Source of the DNA: a virus
Direction: 5' to 3' (one strand)
Length of the DNA stretch: 53,393 bases
Virus record (IMG/VR): IMGVR_UViG_3300023179_000142
Span: 1-53,393 of that record
Made by a program: the position numbers and the translations under genes. Below the pieces are notes generated by a model. That model was not told the DNA's origin, did no database searches, and saw only the letters and a list, made by a program, of their open reading frames with translations. Shown one piece after another: positions 39,201 through 44,668 of this stretch. Numbering within the stretch: the stretch's first letter is position 1; the number at the start of each line of letters is the position of its first letter.

Positions 39201-42200
39201 GCATTTAGATTCTTAAAAGGTCTATTAGTTGAAATTACAGGCAATAATGTCACTGCTGCCCTAAGAGTCAAAGGTGCAATGAATGTTGTAATTGATGTAT
39301 TAGAATTTGGTGAGACAACTCGTAATGCCAATAATACAGTAATTAGAAAAGCAGTTGATGCCATTGAAGCAAATAGAGCCAATTTACTAACATACATGGG
39401 TAGTTGGTTAGATACTAATGTAACAAATACCTTTGGTAATAATTATAGTAAGACTACATGTTTACGTGACCTAGGTTATTTAATTGATGCTATCAAATAT
39501 GATTTAACCTATGGCGGAAACATGGAAACATGTGTTGCAGGTCGTAGTTATTATGATGGTGTTGTACTTGAGGGAGTTGCAGGTTCAGGAAGTACAAGTG
39601 CAGACCACGTTGATAAGACTCAAGCAGCATTTACAGCATTAGGTACTAGAATCAAAACTTATAGTGATGTAGATCAGTATATGGTTGACCCAATGATTGA
39701 TGCATTGATTAATAATGTTAATGCTCTAATTGACGATGATTCATTAGATACAGAGGTATACGCAGATGCAAGTTGGTCTGAAGTAGCTATTCAGGAAGTC
39801 TCAGTAGCAATTAGAAGTCAAACAGATGCAATCAAGACACAGGTAACTAATTATGTAGATACTAATTTCCCAGCACTAGTCTATAATAAGACAAAATGTG
39901 CTCGTGATGTTGGACTATTGATTGATGCAGTACGTTGGGATATGTTGTTCAACAGCAATTTCCGTAGTATTACAGCAGGACGTAGCTATTATAGATCAGT
40001 TACTCAAGGTGTAGATCTAAATCTAGCAGCAGATGCCCTAGCAAGTCTAAATCAGAAGCAGGCTACTATAGCAGCATTTACATACTTAAAACAAGTATTG
40101 ATGGGTATTGCAGCGTCAAATGCTATTAGTAAAGAGCGTATTACCGATAATATGGATATTATACTTCAAATTATTGAAACTGGTCTTGGAAATCAAGCTA
40201 CTCCAACAATTACTTATAGTGGTGTAAGTAATGCTGAGCGTGAGAAAGCAAACGCAATCTTACTAGCCAACAAGACTTTCATTAAGAACGAAGTTATTGC
40301 TTATATTAATAAGACATATACTAAGATTAATTATGATGAGGCATTGTGTGCTCGTGATGTAGAGTTCTTAACATATGCTGTAGCCTACGATATGGTAACA
40401 GGTAGTAACTACCATACTGTAACTGCTGCTCGTTCATATCTACGTCAATATGCAAGTAATGTATTAACTGATCAACAAAAGCATATTACTTTATTAGCGT
40501 TCAAGTACTTAAAGAACTTGTTAATTAATTATGTAGGAGGTAATGCTGATGCTGTAGCTAGTATTAAGGCCAGTATGAATATTATCATTGATACAATAAA
40601 TGCAGAAAGCGTCACAGGCTTACCAGCGGTAGTTGTTCCAACTGCTAATGTAACTACAACAGCAGATCAAGTAGCTCTAAATGGATGGTTACTCAATGCT
40701 AACAATATTGCTAATGCTAAAGCAGCTGGTATTACAGCCAGTAATAATAGTGGTGGTGGAAACGCAGCAAAATGTAATAGAGATATTGGATATGTATTAG
40801 AAGCATTAACTCATGACATCACATACGGTGGAAATTGGGCTAGTATTATTGCTGCTAAGGCTTACAGAAATGGTACTGGAACTATTCAGTTAACCAATGC
40901 TGGTGAAGAAGCTGCTACTATTGCAGCATTTAATGGCGTAAGAGATTACATTATTAATAATAGTAGTGCTCCTGCAGATTTAGACGCAAGAGTAACTGCT
41001 CTAATTGCAATTATAACTGGAGTTGTTTTTAGTGCTACATACACAGTACCAGCAGTAGAGTATCCAGAATTATTAGGCAGTAGAAATGCATTAGAAGCAG
41101 CTAGAAACATTCTAATTAGCAATGTTGCTAATGCTAAGGCCAAGACAATTCGTTGGGTAAACAATCGTTCATACTTTGTTTATGAAGTACAAAAGTGCGA
41201 ACGTGACATTGGATTGATTTTAGATGCGGTGTTTACTGATATGGTAACAGGCAGTAACTTCCTAAGTGTACAAGCAGGTCGTTCATATCTACGTGCTTCA
41301 GCAAGCGGAGCACTAGCATCAGCACAGAAATGGGCTATACTTGCTGGTTTAACTCAAGCTAAGAGCATTGTAAGTTCTGTAGTAAGTACTAATTCCGATG
41401 CAATAAGTGCCGTACGTGCTAAGTTAAGCGTAGTCATTGATATTATCAATGACGAAACTGATGCTAATGTAACATTGTTATACCCAACTGATACTACAAC
41501 AGCTTCAGGTGCTGCATCACGTAAGAATGCTAGTGCAGCTATTGTAACTAACAAGTCTACTCTAGTATCTGGTGTAATAAGCGGACTAAGCTTAACAGCA
41601 GGTGCTCAGACAAATAAATGTACAAGAGACTTGAACTATGTAGTTGACGCATTGGCTCACGATGTATTATATGGTGGTAACTGGGGCGTAACAGTGGCAG
41701 CTAAGTCATACTATGAAGGAACTGCCACTGTTAATTTAGGTAGTGGTGAAAAAGCTCCCACAAAGGCTGCTTTTGAATCTCTAGCTACTAATATTAAGGC
41801 TCTAGTTAATGTTGATGCTACAGCTGATGGTTATGTTGATACATTAATTGCTATTATTACCGGTGTACTAGATACTGATACTGATGCAACAAATGCAGCA
41901 CAGGCAAAAGCTTTAGTAATAGGAGCCCCAAGTACAGCAGGTGGTGCTACTAATTTAGTTAGTGCATTTACAACATTAGTTGCTAGTAAAGAGGCTACTC
42001 AATTTAAGATTTTTGAGTATATCAATAGTAGAGAATATCTAGATTATACTGGTACAACAGTAACCAAGTGTGAGCGTGATGTTGATCTAATTCTTGATGC
42101 CCTAGCAGCAGATATTCCAGCAGCAAGTAACTATAAGAGTATTAAAGCAGCACAAGCATACTTAAGAAGTTATAGTAAGGTTGTTACATCTGAGCAAAAG

Positions 42201-44225
42201 CAAGCAACAATTGGTTCATTGTACTTGATCAAGAGACTTGTAAGTCAGTCAACAACTGGATCAGTAAAGACAGATGCTCGTGCGTTGATGGATACAATTA
42301 TTGATATTGTTGATCGTGGAGTAATAGCAACACCAGCACTTGTTATAACAACAACTGCTGCAACTAATCCAAGAGCTGTAGATAATACACTAGTAAGTTA
42401 TAGTAACTTTATTAAGGCTGAAGTACGTGCATATCTAGATAGAAACTATCCAGAACTAGATTATAACAAGATCAAGTGTGAAAGAGATGTTCAGTACATC
42501 ATTGACGCACTGCGTTATGATATGGCCTATGGTGTAAACGCTGAAACTATTGAAGCCGCATTATCATATTGGGAAGGTAATCAATTAACACTTGGTTCAC
42601 ATCCAAACAATATTGATGATATTGATATCACTGGTGGTGAGGATGAGAAAGTTGCAACTATTGCTGCTTATCAATTCCTAGCAGACCTAGTGGGAATCAT
42701 ACTAAACAATAGTGCTTACACACCATTACAGGATGTTGTTTCTAAAGGAACACATACAACTGGTGCTGCTAGTAAGGCCTCAGCCGCAGAAGCTGCTGTC
42801 GACAGCCTAGTATTAGTAGTTAACAACCCAGATAGTACTTTGGCTAGTGCTAATACAGTAGCAAATGTTCAAAGAACAGCTTCAAATGTAACGGTGAATG
42901 CTACAATTAATGGATTGAAGACTTCAGTATCGCAAGCCAACGGAGTAACTGCTAGTGCAAGTAGTATGAAGGCTAATGTAAGTTTTGATATTAAACGAGC
43001 ATTCGTGAACACATTAGGTGATGCTACACAGGCTACTGGTAGTTCAGTACAGTTCTTCGTGTACAATGAAGCCAAGTGTGGAAGAGATGTTGAGTTTATT
43101 GTTGAGGCTCTAGCATTTGATGCACTGTATGGTGGTAACAAAGAGTCTAGAACAGCAGCTCTTGAGTATGCTTACAAAGGTGGATTAATGATACCTCTAG
43201 CTACAAAAGGACCAACAGTTGGTGGATTTACTCATCTTAAGAATATCATTGATGATATTGTAGATGGTACATCACTAACAGCAACTACAGGTAATAGTAC
43301 ACTACAGACAAGAACAGATCCAAGCTCATTGACTGGTGTAAGTGATCTAGTACAAATTACGCTCGATGTTATCAGAGGCGGTGCAACAGCAGCTCCAGCA
43401 CTAGTTGACCCAGTGTTCGCTGATGTTGATAACTTCAAGCCAGACAATTTAATTGTACGTGCGATTGTACGTGATAGTATTCCAACTATCGCCGAAAATA
43501 CAATCACATTTATCAACGAAACTTACGCTGGATTTGGTTACTTACAAGACACATGTAAGCGTGATGTAGGATTAACTATTGATGCCCTAGCATACGACTT
43601 GATCTATGGTGGTAATAGTAGAACTAAGTTTGCTGCTGAACAGTATTACAGTGGTGGTCGTTTCCAGATACCAGCAGATAGTAAGAGTGCTACAGTAGCA
43701 TGTTTCGTGTACCTAGATGCTCTAGCAAGAAAGGTAGTATTAAATGATGCAATTGTTACTGCTCAAAACTATGTGGATCAGGATAAGAGTAATCCAAAAG
43801 CAACAGATGGTGAAGTAACTAATATTACTACATTAATGGATGCATTTACTGATATCTTGACTAATGGATATATTAGTGTACTACAACTTGATGCTACATT
43901 TAATGGTAGTGTCGATGATAACACATATGCTACATTCCACCAAGTTAGTACAATTACTACAACTGGCCACACTCTAGAGTGGGTTGGAACTGGTATTGAC
44001 GTAGATAGTGCGCTACCATACAATGGCGGTGTACCAAAACCAGAGAATCAATTGGTTAGTGACAAGGGCGGATTTATTAACTTCACCAGTACAGATGAAA
44101 AGGGTGACTTTAGAATTGGTCCAGACTTAACAATCAAGCGTGACTCAGGTAGTATTATAGGTAGAGCATTTAACAAGAGCTTGTTAGGTGTTGTAACACC
44201 ATACATTCTAGCGTTACAGAGTTAA
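24264..44225 (+). CDS. Giant modular repeat protein, probable virion fiber (6653 aa)
   Basis: Residues 1-40 (MSTNIRFKRSDIPGKVPSLD, then GELALNTADGKLF) resemble the N-terminal domain of phage tropism determinants. Residues 65-310 start VLYVAKNGDDSNSGKTLGQA and look like a pectate-lyase-type right-handed beta-helix. From about 310 to 6550 there are about 34 diverged units, each anchored on Cys-x-Arg-Asp-hydrophobic, then Asp-Ala, a YD pair and GGN or NSNF. A helical stretch and ARDLIExNRDFIK-like text follow. Unit spacing averages about 185 residues. Beta-type inserts lie near 1360-1470, 1910-1970, 2166-2242, 2485-2540, 2925-2975, 3070-3180, 4060-4155, 4180-4290 and 4820-4875. The last 100 residues, with GDFRIGPDLTIKRDSGSIIG, form a C-terminal domain of phage structural proteins. 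No membrane anchor or enzyme motif is evident. The SD is AAGGA. Confidence 0.85.
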   Translation: MSTNIRFKRSDIPGKVPSLDSIDLGELALNTADGKLFTKQEIKQPEGFAAIQKIIEIGATEVPNVLYVAKNGDDSNSGKTLGQAFLTLKKALSIATPGTTIFLKSGEYIEDNPLRVPARVSVVGDNLRNTTVRPKNPTKDIFWVYNGAYIFCMNFKGHIAPSAAVCFPPDGSAGEIVTSPYTQAVTSITTTGTGMRVDGAVTTGLRSMVCDAFTQYNQGGIGIHMLNRGNTQLVSIFTICCDISFMCENGGFCSVNLSNSSFGNYGLVSRGASDPLYRGVVKKSAGRQITFKNLAKRPNIGDGVLFADYNQKTCDRDNGLIVDSLAFDLLYEGTTQSTFSGLRYWAKDDITTGIQQQEQTAAAIQRALIAARSVVKAQAFTSTGNNVIQNTSLPAGSDTAKRIITDEFNIISRIVTEGPKSPSLLIGPDLDAAEPEYKILRETVLDRKAQIADEAIDFLKKNYSSLAFVTSKCKRDITLVIEAVVDDMILGTNYKTIKAAITYLTAVANTYTVAQGQETATIEAYKFVRDKIVPIVQEDATLLARVQSSFEIVTRALSPNNTSASALGGKAFIQAIIDPTNTNAAIADYRIKFPGQQDTEDAVLNLVKNLQANKPFIVAEVIDYINNNLPNIVAYNYSQETCGRDVGYAIDAICYDIVYGGNSQTLDAAKRYFNYASGLSQLKSSEEVPATIDSFGRAQLLAQRVVILDPIEGGQNTVLQKFAVGTPSVDLVATTQTQVNKLGGLFSLFLKQLETEIVGTSDFIQPNGSRLSDDGLDKAYALLQANKEFIKNDVVLYLSRAYPGFDYDKVKCARDIGFIIDSVCFDLVHGGNRQAVTAGIFYYDFNEEKNVLKSVLPNQIKQTVNAYKYMKELLRDVLTCSPVPNPWQGAVPQRIDLPAATGSEVVAVGNLIDIINEILIEGPNNSEDSIQRLKQPIGLTATTDTNKVRAFNLLMANREFIRAEMLAYININWYTISDGDTQFARVNTATDLTLGTTTTAFPTTTYQPATYKAIRDAVLAAKEDIKTETIKFMANSFFDNFSFNKPKCYRDVGLILDAILSDMIFGSNYKTITAAISYLRAYASEVVGAQKVQTVASLKAAKAITLQRIVAPSAKEEISTRFDIVIDILDGARVNDLGQIITNAKVNGISYSPDSGYSVSESAGFGVDNGAITYPVPMRTSEEDIDRYTAVNILRKNYNFIKEEVVSYIDANFTLNQFDKEKCARDVGLIVDALSYDLMFVSNFRSISAGRSYLRANTAKVTGSQKLATLGSFKHLKKLAVELVKANSLAVNSVQRNMDIILEILDKGEDAVPKFMIPFPSSGRSIEYKRARDLVEKNRDFIIDDVITYINTPGLQLITAEVVHKFVSSTTTNGVTVNTYRKDGTFTVNYTDLTDPVVLAAGDLVRVSGKMFGLSTINGYSNPTVYKVVGTPTNTTTNSITRTTEFKLANLDGSELVTFGGSTGKTTGMRFEKIKSAVDFPVPTGFDLTKCRRDLDYILDALFYDTTYGGTLESEIAGRSYVAGTLSQLDLAGTQSDEVTATLRAYSYLRNLVVSVAQDLEWTPTVGNNTLQVRSPNGSDGSLSAALDMETCVKLILKLIDDANDENLTTALRTISSTPDLSWVDPNLVNAHRSLQANKESIKDSVVQFVDDNYVLFGYDRAKCARDVGYVIDAVKYDMLFNSNIRSIVAGRSYYRQMASVVVKDQKSATLASFQHLKEKLLEIVKPAITGNPTNAETTSQLRVARSMDIILSILENGLAVEPAFLVTDPTSGTGNAFVPDRRDLRNDIENNRTTIENSLITWINNNKATFNNPSYDENACRRDVEYILDALRYDLTYGGNLETRIAAAAYYGKTSDVGLALGTGEKALTIAAYAQLKTIIDDNTSASVTPANNLIDIITDYIDDTSITISAATVGKNYRITNLTGTTNAQWNTAAGTSGVTYAVGDIFTAAVTAGTGTGTVVLDLAPAVAPSTSWTDSGIKVFFDKLGVTATVNKLKTSVTEFVDFNFAYNRDKCARDVGFLIDALCYDVLYGGNVDTTQAAISYFDGAVTPKSIIPKQIIQTVAAYERLKEVLAEVVQLKDVKPTSKQFEAKQRVNSSFDLIIKLLKDGPNFTPKRPFVMPAPTSGAGTAADVDYLNAVKLISGNRNFLVAEVTGFIKNINTQLNGALSTSATTITVTSTEGFPEAGKLVIGTEVVTYTSKTSTTFTGVLRAQDGTKAGKYDTVNSTSSTPVYTDWPNNTTLKLIFDYDLDKCERDVGFLLDAVLYDLTYGGRTASHLAGKAYYDGTVKVAGTDTPDSLLGELDQSIAAYNYLGDLLEVVARGQSWATTIRNTKQNAVVQKFGQGDATGTAAAKAKSLLKEVIVPLIDGKVSTSALAADLPSTSWVDSKLVALSDAINLTSFRNAVKAEVNTLLTTKFDIGYAGAQKTQCEADIDDVIDSVRYDVMFGSNYRSQLAGNAYYRGFSGLSDVLGTGDRVITGTPVTAGSFVAGKKYKIVSLGTAGSLTDWNIAAGTTGVTYAVGDTFTAAVAGTGNGTVNLVVSGQKDGSVATFELLRDAILEKVALYTIEQNKTGSAGDSFAGAAAADLIQVVIASVDNNVADPTEDPADTDWVDQDLVDLSDALVDSKTGANGQPNVPTLVTDYIDDRFQGALTYNQSDCQEDIRSIIDAVRYDMMFNSNFRTITAARAYFRAVASKVVGEQKFATIEAFKFAKEKLSSIVSTNATALERVKDRMDLLINIVDKGEKAIPAYVLPSPTGYNTTRSGTVKYGFARNLIESNRDFIKSQVLKFLRTDPNLVDLDFVESTCARDLDLILDAVYYDMTYGGNMESIIAGGAYYRGTRAGDLSAPGQNATLPDQDEIDATISAFTKLKGYVELIAQGIDVSDIQVIFPQVTGEAGSVAGAQTAKNLAFVIRDFVRTGYTWKGSWKNSSTYVARDLVVFEGTFWVAKQTNKEQTPFIGSAYWSKENISTPDISWVEEDLKNANTMIELMKTNDDANTGYSGRNSIQSQITEWVRLQLDAARFNASPVAITDPASGPLREFGSLAPSSNDIVAVGTWTDWFVVIPVTSIVQGETYKIADFGTTTTWANHRASGNTAAVGDEFVANNTPGTGNGKVVRVLKASDMVAGRRYKIKSPGSPVTSWTTYSTGTFAATVDSTFIATGAPTAATGEGTVYEMFTYDIEKCERDVLLTLDAIRYDLMFGSSFRTSTVARSYWRQQSASALATGTTTNSVYPQKEQSALLFTFLKTILQRLPARYPTFVAYQKGEGQIPGITSGGRPYNRITQLMDLLISVIRAANLTTVNGLLNLPSKQLPLPVGGNNNANDLGIRKARDLIEANRDFLKAEVIDWIDEQQRQNREGFQNNPAGIYSTDFSFDRKQCNEDLDLVLDAIFYDLTYGGNMESNWAGQAYYAGTSQKSLPDDEIEATIRAYNYLGNLIFDVARSSLAKSYQKSLEQIKGTAGSIETSQRLGELVDIVINVVKGGVKQVPLRVNPDFLAGDETLAYVRIAVQEQKAELQARIADYIDSFILQYNTEKCARDVGLILDAAMYDMVLNSNFQSITAGSVYLQKAANVVTSTQIGPQLQAIKFIRDRVIEISQKPPLVKNEAAIGRITNLFDVMFDIIDKGVEVAPPVVNVPPIGAAFNPNAVNAANSLIANKEFLKEEVVAYITANYKTYDQSRCSRDVGLIIDAALYDLLLGTNYNSVKAGLAYRRATSSLVITDQLQETLGGIDFAKQKVVELLDDADAIASITRSFELISSIIGGGSVPTARVPLPGGSVYALARPAGIVNRDSSFKVAADAILTAKGTLQTAVTTWISTQVSSAAVGSIWSSFTYDDDKCEEDIGFLLDAVAYDLIYGGNMETMVAGKAYYDGTVFTNAGEIPATVAAYTYLSEQVLATVNTALGASTNTLAATEARDLVLQVRNLIEAGAGAVATTVLPNQVWVNPLLQEISTTIVQEKPRLQDVIIDYVNNINTFTSISPVVDYDQAKCRRDVGLVLDAIRYDLMFNTSFRTISAGRSYRRSFASVITGTQAAANISAFKELKERVLGKKLVGVTITSTSGQFSCTAPVTDLLQPIKKNQPIRVSGVYGTGAGTLENYTNIGTQPKTYYVIGNPTTTSFQLSEEVDGAPIDTTLGTAGSTAGLTFEIRPSLESLDEVITQGLSDIETLDAETTAEALVVGREYKITSTGKTLVQAGGFIVGGKYQIVYGTGSTTDFTQLGAADNNSGTIFTATGSGTGTGTAYYYTDYRTFGARNNTVGTVFVATGTPNTATGGSGSVQTISFRQRAERLFDIFLAILASDNTALNNLGFNAAADSTPDKPGGSGKYYLITPPSITVNDFDTQAEYDAAAADQNSRIAARNDINTNRQTIEDNLITFINTERTNQNGNFNGLVYTESTCRKDIKLILDAITYDLTFGGNQETIVAGKAYYDGTALPGDDRLATIDAYKQLKTLIAAQTAAGAGETAALKLVDDIISFIDQRIEEPAAIEADTSWVDSELYVFSDKLKAAANTVAKATTDYVNANFAGLVYDVDKCQRDVKLIIDAVRWDMMFNSNFRTIVAARSYYRAQASTVVGNQKLATQKAFEVVKVALDDLVKTDKVAQDRVAALMDIVINLLSAANETAALATLPAVSTPYGGTPNASDIGFLNARDRIEENRHFILEDMRSYLLSTGGAGGNGGAGLVNLTSFGGGFTTDECLRDVGLILDAVRYDLTYGGNLETVLAAKAYYSGTVLGASPPNAAHITATKNAFARLATVVENVAKNTAHTTISAGTAAFAGPSQIRANAPGSTDAAKKASDLVKTIVSALTLVNASALVPGQKYVIIELGTSVNWTDMGASASPAVGQTFVKNSTPYSGTSGGTALPDYLTEIDEVRPSTSWVDNNLALIASTMLDRKNSLALQVTDYVNAQFPGFSYTAETCQRDVKLVTEAVRYDMMFGTNFRSWTAGKAYYRNMTSAGVVTTTQKAATLAAFRFLKGLLVEITGNNVTAALRVKGAMNVVIDVLEFGETTRNANNTVIRKAVDAIEANRANLLTYMGSWLDTNVTNTFGNNYSKTTCLRDLGYLIDAIKYDLTYGGNMETCVAGRSYYDGVVLEGVAGSGSTSADHVDKTQAAFTALGTRIKTYSDVDQYMVDPMIDALINNVNALIDDDSLDTEVYADASWSEVAIQEVSVAIRSQTDAIKTQVTNYVDTNFPALVYNKTKCARDVGLLIDAVRWDMLFNSNFRSITAGRSYYRSVTQGVDLNLAADALASLNQKQATIAAFTYLKQVLMGIAASNAISKERITDNMDIILQIIETGLGNQATPTITYSGVSNAEREKANAILLANKTFIKNEVIAYINKTYTKINYDEALCARDVEFLTYAVAYDMVTGSNYHTVTAARSYLRQYASNVLTDQQKHITLLAFKYLKNLLINYVGGNADAVASIKASMNIIIDTINAESVTGLPAVVVPTANVTTTADQVALNGWLLNANNIANAKAAGITASNNSGGGNAAKCNRDIGYVLEALTHDITYGGNWASIIAAKAYRNGTGTIQLTNAGEEAATIAAFNGVRDYIINNSSAPADLDARVTALIAIITGVVFSATYTVPAVEYPELLGSRNALEAARNILISNVANAKAKTIRWVNNRSYFVYEVQKCERDIGLILDAVFTDMVTGSNFLSVQAGRSYLRASASGALASAQKWAILAGLTQAKSIVSSVVSTNSDAISAVRAKLSVVIDIINDETDANVTLLYPTDTTTASGAASRKNASAAIVTNKSTLVSGVISGLSLTAGAQTNKCTRDLNYVVDALAHDVLYGGNWGVTVAAKSYYEGTATVNLGSGEKAPTKAAFESLATNIKALVNVDATADGYVDTLIAIITGVLDTDTDATNAAQAKALVIGAPSTAGGATNLVSAFTTLVASKEATQFKIFEYINSREYLDYTGTTVTKCERDVDLILDALAADIPAASNYKSIKAAQAYLRSYSKVVTSEQKQATIGSLYLIKRLVSQSTTGSVKTDARALMDTIIDIVDRGVIATPALVITTTAATNPRAVDNTLVSYSNFIKAEVRAYLDRNYPELDYNKIKCERDVQYIIDALRYDMAYGVNAETIEAALSYWEGNQLTLGSHPNNIDDIDITGGEDEKVATIAAYQFLADLVGIILNNSAYTPLQDVVSKGTHTTGAASKASAAEAAVDSLVLVVNNPDSTLASANTVANVQRTASNVTVNATINGLKTSVSQANGVTASASSMKANVSFDIKRAFVNTLGDATQATGSSVQFFVYNEAKCGRDVEFIVEALAFDALYGGNKESRTAALEYAYKGGLMIPLATKGPTVGGFTHLKNIIDDIVDGTSLTATTGNSTLQTRTDPSSLTGVSDLVQITLDVIRGGATAAPALVDPVFADVDNFKPDNLIVRAIVRDSIPTIAENTITFINETYAGFGYLQDTCKRDVGLTIDALAYDLIYGGNSRTKFAAEQYYSGGRFQIPADSKSATVACFVYLDALARKVVLNDAIVTAQNYVDQDKSNPKATDGEVTNITTLMDAFTDILTNGYISVLQLDATFNGSVDDNTYATFHQVSTITTTGHTLEWVGTGIDVDSALPYNGGVPKPENQLVSDKGGFINFTSTDEKGDFRIGPDLTIKRDSGSIIGRAFNKSLLGVVTPYILALQS
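25192..43630 (+). repeat. About 34 diverged protein-level repeats with a Cys-Arg-Asp anchor
   Basis: Each repeat carries one nearly invariant Cys followed by x-Arg-Asp, or less often x-Glu-Asp or x-Ala-Asp. Then come hydrophobic-hydrophobic-Asp-Ala, Tyr-Asp and either a YGGN (type A) or a NSNF/GSNY (type B) corner. Type B units continue with RSITAGRSYYR and QKxATxxAF. Type A units continue with a short AxxYYxGT segment. From the 19th to the 32nd unit types A and B alternate almost perfectly. At DNA level the copies are too diverged to count as direct repeats. Confidence 0.85.
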
Positions 44226-44236
44226 TGGTAAGAAGG

Positions 44237-44268
44237 GTTACTTACTTGTCAGGAGGCAGGTAAGTAAC
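44237..44268 (+). other. Strong 12-bp hairpin with AGGAGG in its loop
   Basis: GTTACTTACTTG (44237-44248) pairs with CAGGTAAGTAAC (44257-44268) with one G-U, leaving the loop TCAGGAGG. A perfect SD hexamer sits in the loop, but no start codon is placed to use it; the next ATG is at 44292 and has its own SD (AAGGA). No T-run follows, so this is not a classic terminator. It may block 3' decay of the giant mRNA or cause pausing. Confidence 0.7.
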
Positions 44269-44291
44269 ATATTAATAAAAAGGATTAAAAC

Positions 44292-44630
44292 ATGGCAACA
44301 GTACCCTTAAATGCGTTTAAAACAGTGACAGCAAGCGTAACAGCAAGCCCAACAAATATCTACACAACACCAGCAGGTGTAACAGGTATTATTCTTGGTA
44401 CGCAGGTCACAAATATTACTGATTCAACCAGTGCAGCTTTCACAGCATGGCATGTACGCGGTGTTGTATCAAGTGAATTAGTTAATGATTTTGAAATTCC
44501 TAACAGCGATGCTATTAGTTTCGTTGCAGGAAAGTTAGTTTTAGAATCTGGTGATAGTCTACGTGTTCAAGCTAGTCAAAATGGACAATTAAAAGTTACA
44601 CTAAGTATTCTAGAATCAGCTAACGATTAA
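44292..44630 (+). CDS. Small beta-sandwich fiber accessory protein (112 aa)
   Basis: All-beta sequence with the plan of phage small tail/virion proteins: SPTNIYTTPAGVTGIILGTQ, then VTNITDSTSAAFTAWHV, then the GKLVLESGDSLRVQAS strand and a final LKVTLSILES. The same length and strand plan are seen in the product of 18611-18949, although sequence identity is low. It has a good SD (AAGGA) and directly follows the giant gene and its 3' hairpin. Fiber capping or attachment is a reasonable guess. Confidence 0.65.
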   Translation: MATVPLNAFKTVTASVTASPTNIYTTPAGVTGIILGTQVTNITDSTSAAFTAWHVRGVVSSELVNDFEIPNSDAISFVAGKLVLESGDSLRVQASQNGQLKVTLSILESAND

Positions 44631-44668
44631 TATTAGTATTAGTAATATCAAGATAAGGATAGATAAAA

